DNA from: Marsupella aquatica
Taxonomy: Eukaryota > Marchantiophyta
Direction: 5' to 3'
NCBI GenBank assembly: GCA_973895155.1
Contig: OZ316894.1
Location: 1,054,001-1,118,000, forward strand
DNA length: 64,000 bases
The position numbers and the translations under genes are program-made. This document shows, piece after piece, positions 44,928 to 55,145 of this stretch (within the stretch, counting starts at the first letter, position 1; every line of letters starts with the position of its first letter). The notes under the pieces are model-generated. The model was not told the origin of the DNA. It did not search any database and worked only from the letters and a program-made list of their open reading frames with translations.

Positions 44928-47410
44928 CTAATAGTTTTTCCTGTCTGTAATTTGATTGGTCCCAATCCCTGGACGCGGCGGTTTCCCACACTCCTCAAAC
45001 TGCCTTCGTGCATGAACAATAGTCTCTAAAAAACAAGACTTAAATTGCATAGTATCATTGACAGCATTCGATAAACTTGAATGCTCAACCAAAATTGTCT
45101 TCGGAGTGAGGTCAGATAGGATCCTTGCTTTCCTATACTTTAGTTTGTTGGCAAGATCTGTCAGCTTGGCGTCAGTCTCGGCCCACCCTTGGATCCATTG
45201 GGCAGCTCTTGCAGAATGCTGGCCACTGATGGCAAGGAATTGGATCTCATGCTTCTTCACACCAATCAAAAACTCTTTCCTATCCTGAGGTGTGTTGTCA
45301 TAATGAAGCAACTGTTTACTGCTCTCGCGATACGGAATCAAATCAGCAACTTGTGGTTCCTGTCCAGGGTTTTTCATCATAGACTTTGATATCTCCATTG
45401 CAAGCGAAAGATTGAACATTCGATATACAAAAACGGCCGATGGCGGATTAATACTTTTTACAGGAATATCAAAAACTTCGCGGATGCCAAAAGTATAATA
45501 CTGCTCAATATTACGCAAAACCTCTTGGCCTTTGAGCACATCATCTTCTTTGGGTCCTTCTGTCGGACACATATCATCCTCTGGATGCAAGACAAAGTTT
45601 GAAGTCGACCCTGACATTGGTTTTGATTTCGCAACCTTTGCCTTCTTTGTCTGCTTTTTTTGGGGGCCCTCATCATCTTCATTTTTTTTAGCCATCTTCT
45701 TACGGCGTGAACTCCCAGATTGTTTCTCTTGTTGAACAACCGGCTCTTGAAGCTTTCGTTTCTTCTCTGTCTTTGATTGCGCACTTCTTTCCACTGTCTT
45801 CTTCTCTCCTTTGCCTTATGCTTTGCTTCTTTTTTCTTCATCTCTGAAATCCACGTCCGGCACGCGGCCTCTTGAAACTCTGGACAAAAAATGAAACTCT
45901 TGTCGATTGCTTGCTCGTATGAAAAATGTGCCTTATCAATCATCCTTTGAACTATCCAAGTAGACGGAGGGTCCACACTGTCCGCATTGTCATGCATGTG
46001 CTTCTTTACGTAGAGAAATCCAAACACTAGGTCAACTCCACTTATTTGAGAACGCGTCTTCTCAAACATCTGATCAATTGTTACTCCATCTGGGAAGAAT
46101 CCCATATCAGCTACGCTTATCTCCAATCGAGCCATCCACTCAACATTCAGTAAAGTCGAGTAGAGTTTTATTGGCACTAGAAGTCTCATCCACTGAGATT
46201 TCTCATTGGACTCAACAATAATCGTTGCATTGCGGTTGTTGTCCGTGTTCACAAGGACGACTGGACCTAGAGTAACAATTGTCTTGCGGTCATTCAATTG
46301 ACTTGTGATGCCCTTGAAACAAATCAAGAGACTGCCTTCCGCCGACACCCCAACTTCTAGTGCCCATCTAAATCCTGGAGTATCTTGGTCAGGGAAAACA
46401 AAGTCCTTGATATCCTCGTCCATAATATTTAACTCCGGCTTCTCAAGATTTTTTCCTGGTAAGAAACATTGAAAACAAAATGGTCAGCATCATATTTTTA
46501 ACATTGACATGTGGAAAACTTTCAAGGTGCCTCGCCCTTGGGGCGAGGCGACAAATAGAAGATTGCAAAATCTTCTTTGCTCCTAGTGCAATTAGCCCTG
46601 CCACCTCATCCAAGCAATCAAACATTATTTAGGAATGCAGACGACATCGCCTCGCCCCAAGGGCGAGGCAACTTCTAGGAAAGCAAACAACATTTAGGAA
46701 TGCAGACAACATCGCCTCGCCCCAAGGGCGAGGCAACTTCTGGAAGCAGACAACATTTAGGAATGCAAAGGACATCGCCTCGCCCCAAGGGCGAGGCAAC
46801 TTCTGGGAAAGCAGACAACATTTAGGAATGTAGAGGACATCACCTCGCCCCAAGGGCGAGGCAACTTCTGGGAATGCAGACAACATTTAGGAATGCAGAT
46901 AACATTGCCTCGCCCCAAGGGCGAGGCAACTTCTGGGAATGCAGACTACATTTGAGGAATGCAGACTACATTTGAGGAATGCAGACGACATCGCCTCGCC
47001 CCAAGAGCGAGGCAAAAAATAGAATATAGCTAAAGATCCTTTATTAATGTAAGATACAAGGTCCAATACGCCTTCGGAGCAACAAGAAATCTAGAATGAA
47101 ATAGACGTCGCCTCGACCTTGGGGCGAGGCGACTGCAAAGGAATATAGAAATTTTCCTAATAAGAAGTTTGAAATCCAAATTAAAGTAAAGTTGCCTCAC
47201 CCTAAGGGCGAGGCAAGAAGTTGAAGCAGGTGGTGCCTTACGTGGAAAAGTTAACTGGGCTTTCTTTGACGCCTCCAACGCATTGTTAACCAATTTTTGG
47301 ACATCCGGGTCTTCAGGGTCATATTCATACAGAGAGTTATAATTGAAGTTCAATGACTCTTGAGAACTGGCGGAGGTGGTGGAAGCTTCAGAACTGGAGG
47401 AAGTAGACAT
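44928..47410 (-). CDS. ParB/sulfiredoxin-fold-like protein with novel N-terminal domain
   Basis: Exon 1 is 47410-47242 (MSTSSSSEASTTS..., ending QLTFP-R) and exon 2 is 46455-44928; the junction is in phase. The first ~250 residues (LEVGVSAEGSLLICFKGI, DPPSTWIVQRMIDKAHFSYEQ, FCPEFQEAACRTWISEM) match no family I know. A Lys-rich linker follows, where a one-base loss near 45800 shifts the frame, then a region typical of ParB-like nucleases: NLSLAMEISKSMMKNPG, DLIPYRE, and EIQFLAISGQHSARAAQWI (the G-x-H-R-x-A-A type motif with QHSARAA). In prokaryotes such domains bind or cut DNA and often sit next to or fuse with DNA methylases. The 786-base intron carries nine copies of a GC-rich hairpin. C-terminus PRPGIGTNQITDRKNY; it may be a separate protein or the N-terminal half of the methyltransferase gene. 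Confidence 0.5.
46529..47214. repeat. Array of nine GC-rich hairpins inside an intron
   Basis: A 21-bp palindrome (arm GCCTCGCCC, 3-nt loop CAA or TTG, complementary arm) occurs at 46529, 46649, 46714, 46777, 46842, 46907, 46993, 47110 and 47194, with few mismatches. From 46630 to 46930 it sits in five tandem units of 63-65 bp that also contain AACTTCTGGGAATGCAGAC and AACATTTAGGAATGCAGA. Loops CAA and TTG are reverse complements, so copies occur in both orientations. Further half-sites (GAGCGAGGC) lie at about 47553, 47576 and 47604 in the leader. Confidence 0.93.
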
Positions 47411-48872
47411 TGTAAGGGGCGAGTGAGATTTAAGATGACACGTGGCAGCAATGGAGAATGCCACAGGCTGCAAGAGGGCACTAACAGGCAAACAATGATC
47501 GAGGGAGCGACCCAAAAGGGAAGGGAGCAAGGCGGAAATAAAAGCCTTAGAGCGAGGCGGAAAACAAATCCCAAGAGCGAGGCAAAAACAAAAGCCCTAG
47601 AGCGAGGCAAGAGGGAGGCAAGGAGTGAGGAGACGAGAGAGGAGGCAAGAGGGAGGCAAGGAAATGAGGCCTCAAGCGCAAGGCCTGCCTTCCTATACCC
47701 CCTGCGAGCAAGGAGTCCGAGGAGGCAAGGATCCGAGAGGGTACGGAGGCATCAATGCGCGCCAATGATGGAGACCCTCCTCGGTGCATGTGATCGTGAG
47801 TCACCGATGGTGTGACCACTCACGACCACTCGCGACTCACCTACCAATTTTAAACTTCCGAGCTGTCAGCGGTGTGTGCTCGCAACTCACCTATCACTCG
47901 TGAGTGATTGGCTGACACCCTATCCGATGTCTACTTGTGTGCTGGGTGCGTGCCTCATCCACCCGTGCCCGATCTGTTGGTGTCCACTCGTGTGCTGGGT
48001 AATATGTGGGCTTTTTGCCTCTCAAACTGAGTATAGACCTCCCACAATCCATTTTTTTGGTTCATTGTCATTTAGACAGTGATTGGTACGATCACTGACT
48101 CTCCTCTGTCCGAGTGCCTTGTTTACGTCCGCATGGTTGAATGCAAGGTTTAGTAAGGGCACTGTGGTGCTAAGAGTTACAATGCTGGCATCCAAGGTAC
48201 CCATTTAGCTTGTACAAGGGTGGACAGAGATATATTGCAGAGCAGGTTAGTGTTTTTATTTATTTATCTTAGCAGTACTAGCTCAACTACATCTAATTCA
48301 ATACCTTTAAGCCAAACCTAGATTAAGATTTACACATTAGGTTCTAGATCATATATTTTACTCATTCTAAACCTTTATCCACAGTCTAGCATGTGTAGAA
48401 CTTATTGTACCCCTTTATGTGATTACTAACATAGTTTCTAGAAGTGGGTCGGAATTATTTCGTGTCGACCTGACTATGTCATCTTAACTAGCATTTTAAA
48501 CTGGTATATAAAAGCATAAGCAAGATAGTTTCACAAATAGTTTTGACATAATTTCAACTTAATAGTTGGAGTAGGGTCGAAATAATTCCGACCCAACTTA
48601 TCAATGTTTAGTCAATTAAATCATTTTAAGACATATTGTTGGAGGAGGGTCGAAATAATTCCGACCCGACTTGTAAATGTTTAGTCAATTCAATCATTTC
48701 AAGACATAATGTTGGAGGAGGGTCGAAATAATTCCGACCTGACTTGACTGTATTTAGGGTTTTGAGTGATTTTACAATATTTTTTGGAGGAGAGTCCAGA
48801 TTTTGAAACATGATTGTAACATGGGGAACTTAACAATTTCTAACTTTATTTGAATACAGATAGTCCGCTATC
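47411..48872. promoter_or_regulatory. Divergent promoter region of the transposon
   Basis: The only space between the leftward and rightward units, so it should hold both promoters. The leftward leader (47411-47720) is purine-rich, with GAGCGAGGC half-sites and GAGGGAGGCAAG repeats. Around 47820-48000 CACTCGTGAGTGA-like and CTCGTGTGCTGGGT motifs repeat. The 73-bp palindromic repeats (48575-48739) lie before the rightward gene. A possible acceptor (AATACAG) at about 48860 suggests an untranslated first exon of the rightward gene. Confidence 0.55.
48575..48739. repeat. Three 73-bp direct repeats, each with a GGTCG...CGACC palindrome
   Basis: GGTCGAAATAATTCCGACC begins at 48575, 48648 and 48721, exactly 73 bases apart, with conserved sequence between (TTTAGTCAATT.AATCATTT.AAGACATA, GTTGGAGGA). 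A fourth, inverted copy (GGTCGGAATTATTTCG) starts at 48447. The arms are near-palindromic, suited to a dimeric DNA-binding protein. Confidence 0.92.
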
Positions 48873-49829
48873 ATGATCAATTTTACACGAGGGGATGAAG
48901 TGTCATTGGTGATCGATGGATTTGAAACGGCAATTGGGATAGTTCAAAAAGTTGACCCCCAGGATACTATACAGAACATTTGTCTAGGGGACAATCGAAT
49001 TGGGGTATTGATCGAAAAGTGTTTTGATGGATCGCGTCAACTTCCATTTCCTTTGCCCAAATTTTCTACATTGGCTGAGGCAATTGACTCCTGCGTGATT
49101 TGGGATTGTGCATTGGCATACTTGAGGTCATCAACTCAGCGCCGAAGAATCAATGTCGATGATTTCTCTTTGGCTGGAGATGCTGGAAATGATAAATCCA
49201 AAAGTGATGCAAGGGTTGAAGAGGACGTGTTCAAGGAAGGAGATGAAGTTCAGATGTTCATTTTTGATCAGTTGGTTGCAAATGGAGTTGTTTTCAAGAC
49301 AAATCCGATGGATATTTGTCATACTCAAACACTCGGGGTTGGTCGCATCAGTATAAGAATATCTGATATTGTTAAGGGAAATCAAAAATTGCCATACTCG
49401 CACCCTGGAGCTGATACAATAGCAGAGGCCTTGCATACCTGGGTTATTTGGGATGTTGTGCATGTTTCTAGAAAGGGCACTCTTCGAGATTTTGGCGTGT
49501 TTGGTAGTTCAAATATTTTCAATGATCTTCCATTAAAAGATTTTACACTACGTTCCAACTGGATGGCGGAGGAGGTTGATTTGTATGACGCTTCTCGTTG
49601 TCGAAAGGTTGCAACAGGTGTTATCACGGTCCCATTTGAAACAGGTGCCGTTGACGATGAACTTCTTGGTGCAGATCATGTTGGTGTTGCTGTTGTGAAT
49701 ATCAATGAACCCGGATTATTTCCAAATATCCATGTTGGTACCCCTGGCTTGGTGAGGTGGGAAATCAAATCCCTTCTATTGATTTCGTCTCAAAGGTTTC
49801 TTGGGGATATCCTTGAGGAAGTTTCATAG
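48873..49829 (+). CDS. Three tandem DUF8039-like modules, transposon protein
   Basis: 318 residues made of three related ~90-residue modules. Each opens with an acidic-hydrophobic strand (GDEVSLVIDG, GDEVQMFIFD, AEEVDLYDAS), then A-GVV/I and D-P-type turns, a GVGRISIRI/RIGVLIEK/HVGVAVVN strand, LP-P/S-HP, and in the first two A-EA-(I/L)-W-VIWD. This layout resembles DUF8039, which I recall from plant transposon proteins; the name is from memory. The stop TAG (49827-49829) is followed after six bases by the next ATG in the same frame, so this and the next gene may once have been one protein. Confidence 0.55.
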   Translation: MINFTRGDEVSLVIDGFETAIGIVQKVDPQDTIQNICLGDNRIGVLIEKCFDGSRQLPFPLPKFSTLAEAIDSCVIWDCALAYLRSSTQRRRINVDDFSLAGDAGNDKSKSDARVEEDVFKEGDEVQMFIFDQLVANGVVFKTNPMDICHTQTLGVGRISIRISDIVKGNQKLPYSHPGADTIAEALHTWVIWDVVHVSRKGTLRDFGVFGSSNIFNDLPLKDFTLRSNWMAEEVDLYDASRCRKVATGVITVPFETGAVDDELLGADHVGVAVVNINEPGLFPNIHVGTPGLVRWEIKSLLLISSQRFLGDILEEVS

Positions 49830-49835
49830 AAGTGG

Positions 49836-52578
49836 ATGGAGTCGGGTCGAACTAAGGGCGATCCGGATTCGGATGGTGATGGTAAACCTACAAAAAGACC
49901 ATACAATTTCATTAGGAGGACAAAAGTTGATCTTGAGGAGAGGAAGAAAAGGCATTTGGAGTCGAGGGCACTTTTGAAAATTAACGAGGAGTCCATTGAT
50001 TCCATCCAAAGAGAAGGTTGTTGCAAGCTGAAGTGTTGCTTGAACATGCCCAGGGAGGACTTAGAGGCAATGAGGAGGGAATACCATGGAATGTCAAGTG
50101 ACAACAAAACAAGTCACATCTTTAGTCTCTTTGGGTGTAGAGAGGAGCAAGTCAAGAGAAAGGGATTTTTTGTTCTAAAGGGACGTGTGGTTTGTAAAGA
50201 TGCATTTATTAAAATGCATGGGTTCAGTACAACAAAGTACTATGACTACAAAAATCAATACGAAGCTGGTTGCACAATTGGTTTCCATGGAAATCAGGGA
50301 CAACGGAAGACACGATCAAGCACTTTGCACGCTCGCGCCTTGTTGGAGTCCATTTTAATCCAAAATGGGGAACCAATGCCACATCTTCCCTATGGTGGGT
50401 CCAACGGCACTGACACTATTGAATATCGGCTCCCATCTTGTTTTACTAAGAAGGAGATTTTCCAAGAGGTGTTTACCATAGATGGGTTTGCTAAGGTTAC
50501 TGAAGTTACTATGTACAACATCTGGAAAAACTCATTTGATAATTTTGACTTTCACAAGGGAAGTGCATTTGCCAAGTGCACATTTTGCACTGAGTTCAAA
50601 GATCAATTGATGCGGGAGAAGAGAAAAAAAGAGCGTGCAGAGATTGAAGAGAAAAGAGCGCGACATCTTCGTGAACAAATGTCAAGAAGATATGTTTACT
50701 ATGCTCATAGGGTTCTTGCAAAGAAGGATCCTCAAAACTATCTTTGCATTATTCACGATAAGATGGATCAAGCCAAGACTTGGATCCCCAGGTTGGTCCC
50801 CACTCCAAAATCCCTCTCTGGTAGTGATCAGCCTTTGCCTATTGCTCTTACTGGGATGTTAACCCATGGAAGAGATCCTGGAGTGTATGCACATTTTAGT
50901 TTGACTGGACTTTGGCCTGGAGATGCAGACTTTACCGTGACATCTTTGGCCAAATGCCTCCGAGATTTGGAAGATTACACAGGAGACAAAACTGGAGACC
51001 TTCTTGAGGGATTGAATTGGAATGCAACTAGGCCAATATTTCAGTCCCTTCTAGACTTTGAAGCATTTCTGGCCGGTTACTTGGAACCCAAAAATGTTTC
51101 AATTGTTCGATTTCAAGGCATTGAAGATGGTCAGGAGACTAAAAAGTCAAGCACAGTGGATGTTGGTTCTAAGGATGATCCTGAGACTACTAGGGGCTCT
51201 TTCAAGCCCTTACCAAGGCACCTAACGTTGCAGATGGACAATTCAGGGAAAGATAACAAAAATCAATATGTGATGGCATTTTGCACTGAGCTTGTTAGCA
51301 GGGGGTGTTTGAAACTGTGCAAATGTCATTCCTCATGGTTGGCCACACCCATGAAGACGTGGATGCATTTTTTCTCAAGTATCCAAACAGGTCAGATACA
51401 AAGAGGTTGCTACCCTCTTGGGGTTGATGGCTGAGGTTTGGGAGTGTGAAAGCATTCATCCTGTACCACGTTTGATTCAAGAGGTTGCATCTTACAAGGA
51501 GTATTTGAAAACTTTCCAGGTGAAAGAGATAGAAGGTCACTCAAAACCAGTGACATTTCTTTTCTCCATGAGGGATAATGTGCCAGTGTATCAATATAAA
51601 GCACATGTCAAGCAACCTTGGCTTCCGGCAATGGGGAGGTCCATTTGGAGAACTGATCCCATCACAAATGCGCTCATTTTACCGGAAGGCCAACCATTTG
51701 CAAAACCTATATCTGGGGATGTACAAAAGAAGGCTGGAGAAATCATCCCATTCCTTAATCGCTATATTTATTTCTTGAAGAAAAGTTGTAAGGATGAGAC
51801 CTCTGCAGCATATAAAGAGAGATTTCCTCTGGTCAAATATTGGGAGAATCTTGTGCAAGCACTGTCCGAGGAACTTACAATAGAAGGGGAGGGGGAAAGA
51901 CATTTGCCATTGACAACTGATTTTTGGCCAAAGACTAACCATGGCACAGGTTACAAGATGATTTTGGGGACATCTCAGCCGTCAAGTGAACCTTCTCAAA
52001 ATCCAGAGATGATGGACCTTCAAAATGAGTACATGGAAGAGATGGAAGATGAAGCTGCACCCTTTGTTGGTGCACGACAAGAGCGAGAACCTGCACGTTG
52101 GATTCCTCTACAAGATATTCAAGAAGGTCACTTTGTATTTTTACGTCCAGAGGATGAATGGGAACAGGAAAATGGCAAAGGGCGTTTCTGGTTGGTTCGA
52201 GCTTTGGGTGGTGTGGATCCAAACCATGAGGTTCCCTCAACAGATTTGCAACATATTGAAGGGTCTTCTTCAACGTCTGTTGAGAGCATTCCTCTTAGGA
52301 ATGCTCCTATGTTCCAAGTACAATGGTGGAGGCCTAAACATGGTAAGCATGATGCAAAGGATGATGTTCGATATGAACGTTGCTTTCAAACCACTAAGAC
52401 TTGGGAGTTGGATCCTGGGTTTGACAATGTTACTCAAAGTTGGCAGTTTGCAAATTCTGCAATGTATGGGTTTAAGTCAGGTGCTAAAGAACAAAATATT
52501 ATGGATAGAGGTTTGACAATTCCTAAGAATGTTTTGAAAACTCTCAAAATTTACATGGAAGGTATAATTGATGAGTAG
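49836..52578 (+). pseudogene. DUF7869-like transposase, two frame breaks
   Basis: Resembles the DUF7869 family of transposon proteins. Features in order: a Lys/Arg-rich N-terminus; CCKLKC and MSSDNKTSHIF; KCTFCTEFK with a coiled basic helix; CIIHDKMDQAKTW (50744-50780); HGRDPGVYAHF; QMDNSGKDNKNQYV (51231 on); FLMVGHTHEDVDAFF (51332-51376); then FSQVSKQVRYKEVATLLGLMAEV and a C-terminal part with PARWIPLQDIQEGHFVFLRPEDEW, perhaps a small beta-barrel. The conserved Asp, Asp and HEDVD clusters look like an RNase-H-type DDE site (inference). Two breaks separate the parts: one G appears lost from a G run at 51301-51305 and one T from the T run at 51368-51373. Reading 49836-51434 or 51418-52578 alone gives truncated products. 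Confidence 0.7.
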
Positions 52579-52948
52579 ATTGATAGAACTCGTAGGTTAC
52601 AAGTCTCCACTCAAATGACTTGTGATTAAGAGGGTCGAGTTGATTTCCATGCGTTGGTCTAAAGTGAGAGAACAAGACAATCAAATTAATACTCTATGAT
52701 CTCTCAAAGCTATTGAATGGACTTTCTTATAATTATTATTTTATTTGTCTTAGTATATTTTAATTCTAGAAAATGATGTCATTTCATTCCTTCTAGTAGG
52801 TTGGATATCATCCTAGTTAACTTTGTCTAGACACTATAGTCATTCCATTGTATTGGTGCTTAGTTAGATATCTTACTCAAGCTAAATGTTTTGAATATAG
52901 ATGCTATCAAAGCTTATATGTTATTACTAGATTCTATCTATTTTCCAA

Positions 52949-53141
52949 CCAAATGAACACTTTTATCACCCAAATGTTTTTTAATATCATCCAATTTAAT
53001 ATTTTACTTTCCCAAAATTTCATTTTTTTGTCCCCAAATTTACATTTAATGATGCTTGAATTTTCATTTTTCATCTTCCAAATTTACAATATTCATGCCT
53101 AAAACTATGTTTTTAAATCGCCAAATTTCCCTATATCCTTT
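52949..53141 (+). repeat. Right subterminal array, 21-22-bp period
   Basis: CCAAA/CCAAT motifs start at 52949, 52970, 52991, 53012, 53034, 53078, ~53098 and 53121, i.e. 21-22 bases apart, with one degenerate position at about 53056. They have the same plus-strand orientation as the left array, although the TIRs are inverted. Confidence 0.82.
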
Positions 53142-53148
53142 ATAATTT

Positions 53149-53174
53149 CAGTTTTAATGAATATAGTGATTTAC
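53149..53174 (-). repeat. Right terminal inverted repeat
   Basis: CAGTTTTAATGAATATAG followed by TGATTTAC, the reverse complement of 40452-40477 with one mismatch. TTACCTGAGA (53171-53180) overlaps its outer end and repeats at 40429-40438. Confidence 0.9.
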
Positions 53175-54539
53175 CTGAGATAAATATTTATAGGATGACA
53201 TCAAATCCCATCACTTTTCATTTAGCTGCAAAATGTGAACTCATCGGTAGTCTTCAGGTGGACATAGTAAACTCAACAATATTCATTAGACTAAAAGAAA
53301 TAAAACACATCAATAATTGCAAGTCACGATACTGTATGTAGTTAGGTCCAGGGAGGAAGTTATTAGCTATTAAAACATGTGACGCAGGACATCTTCTCCA
53401 GAGCCGAGGGGCCGAGTTCAGGAGCGAGGTCTATACGTACCTATGTGGAGCAGCCCGTCTACACGTACTCCACACTTCCACACTCCACACTTTGAATGTG
53501 ATTTTGAAGAGCTCTTTGGAGGAACAATGGATGGGATGGGCACTCGTCATAATTGCGAGTGTGGATGATACAGTGTTGAGTGATTGTGTAAAGAGTGTCA
53601 TGAATGTGGCCAACAAGCATTTGACCTCAGCACTATCTGAGACGAAAACAGCTAATTTCCGCATGGATGGTCGTGCCTGACCACTTGCAGGATCGAGATC
53701 AGACCATTTAGATCAAGAGGCTCCAGGTGGAGCTTCTTCTGTTTTCGTTTTGGCACCAAAGAAGCTCGAATTAAAGGTGGCGAGCCTCTTTTTGACATCA
53801 CCTTTCTAGATTACCTTCTGAAGAGGGCTGTTCGAAGCCTTCGATATGACTGCTTTTGCAACCGTTTTAGTGCAATCCGATGACTGTAAGCGTTTCAAGC
53901 CAAGTACGGTACATTGTCTTGGACGTCATCGTGATCGATCGATAGTCTCATCAAAACTTCGCTACGCACTATTGAACCGTGCAGCCAAACAATCAGCTAG
54001 CAGCTAGCACTTTGTTCAGAAACTCAGGTTCTGAGTACCCAAAACCCTTAGAATTGGCATGCTTGGAAGACATGACCCGATGGCAGCGCAAGTACGTGCA
54101 CAACTCCAGTTGACATTCGCGGCAGATGCCGCAGCACTACAGTAGCATTGCTACACTCGCTTGGTCTGGCCCCTGCTGCTCTTCTAGCCTTGACCAGCCA
54201 TACCACAGGTGCTAGGTCAATCGAGTCGATTGAAGCCGGAACGCAGCTGTCAATTACACAGTGAATTTGATGGCGTCGTCTAGACTGACGTCTGGGTCAC
54301 TCGGTCACCCGGTCTTGTAGGCCTCAATTACCGCCGCTCTCCACTAATGAAAAGCTGCCTCACTCTTCACATTTTCAGCTAACTGTTCATTGCAGTGTTA
54401 TTACTCGTTCAACTTCTTCCCTTTAGAGCTCACTGTAACCTGTCAAGGCTTTGATGGCACAAAAGACTCATGAGTGGTTTCCTCGAGATTTTGTTAATCG
54501 TCGGTCAACAATGCATAAGTGCAGTGTGTGCAAGTGCAT

Positions 54540-55145
54540 TCTGTCGTCAAGTGCAGGCTGGCCATGTAATCCCCTAATATTTAAACATTTTCCTCAGTCT
54601 CTAAATGCACCAAAAAATGTAGTTCACATAAGTGCAGGTCGACCCTTACTGTTTAGAAATAATGGCAGTAAGTGACAAATACATAAGTGCATTTTTTATT
54701 GTTTGATAAGTGTACAATGCACATGCACTTATCAAGCAGTTACTGCAACGGATAAGAAGACCCACAATCCTGCACGAAAGAATAACTGGATCCTAAAGGC
54801 CATGGTCCTATATGCAAGAAAGGACCAGTAATCAACACTGCATTTTTCAAATTGATTGCACCTCAGTGGTTGTAGTTCTAATTCAGACCCCGTTTCACAA
54901 ACATGTATATATATATAAACATGACCTTTAATCAATCAGCATACCAATTCGACTCTGTACTTTTCGTCTCCGTCCGGGTGAACTCGCACTATGCCACGTT
55001 GACTCTCGCACAAATGTGCAGTCCCAAGGTCATATTTATTGACGAGTGGAGCATACAATTGTCTACATAAAGTAGCTAGTTTCATGCACTTATCCAGTTG
55101 AATAGTGCAATATGAGGGCTCGTGATATGAGTAGGCCGATGTGTG
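54540..55145. repeat. Dispersed repeat, copy B (related to 34155-34560)
   Basis: Same ordered blocks as copy A, more loosely spaced: AAATGCACCAAAAAATG, GTGCAGGTCGACCC, ATATTTATTGACGAGTG, ACATAAAGTAG, CATGCACTTATCCAGTTGAA and GCAATATGAGGGCT. A fragment with TTTATTGACGAGTG also occurs near 30955. Confidence 0.55.

Larger units (their letters stand above)
40439..53170. mobile_element. Large DNA transposon with TIRs, transposase-like and ParB/methylase-like genes
   Basis: About 12.7 kb bounded by inverted repeats that agree exactly over 22 bp (40456-40477 and 53149-53170) and over 26 bp with one mismatch (40452-40477 and 53149-53174). Each end carries a 21-22-bp-spaced array of CCAAA motifs just inside. 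A 10-bp direct repeat lies near both ends. Between them are two divergent transcription units: rightward DUF8039-like and DUF7869-like (probable transposase), leftward ParB-like and methyltransferase-phosphatase. Whether all genes are cargo of one element or some are nested insertions cannot be settled from one copy. Confidence 0.75.

Noticed and set aside
44594-44928. Intron joining the ParB-like and methylase-like exons into one gene
   Set aside because: Donor and acceptor exist, but the only in-phase joining keeps a TAG stop; left open rather than annotated.
46629-46886. Minus-strand open frame with repeated PRPWGEAM-type peptide
   Set aside because: It is only the translation of the tandem hairpin repeat inside an intron; the periodic peptide mirrors the 63-65-bp unit.
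46630-47020. CRISPR-like array of palindromic repeats
   Set aside because: Plant nuclear DNA; the spacers are themselves repeats of one another and no cas-like gene is present.
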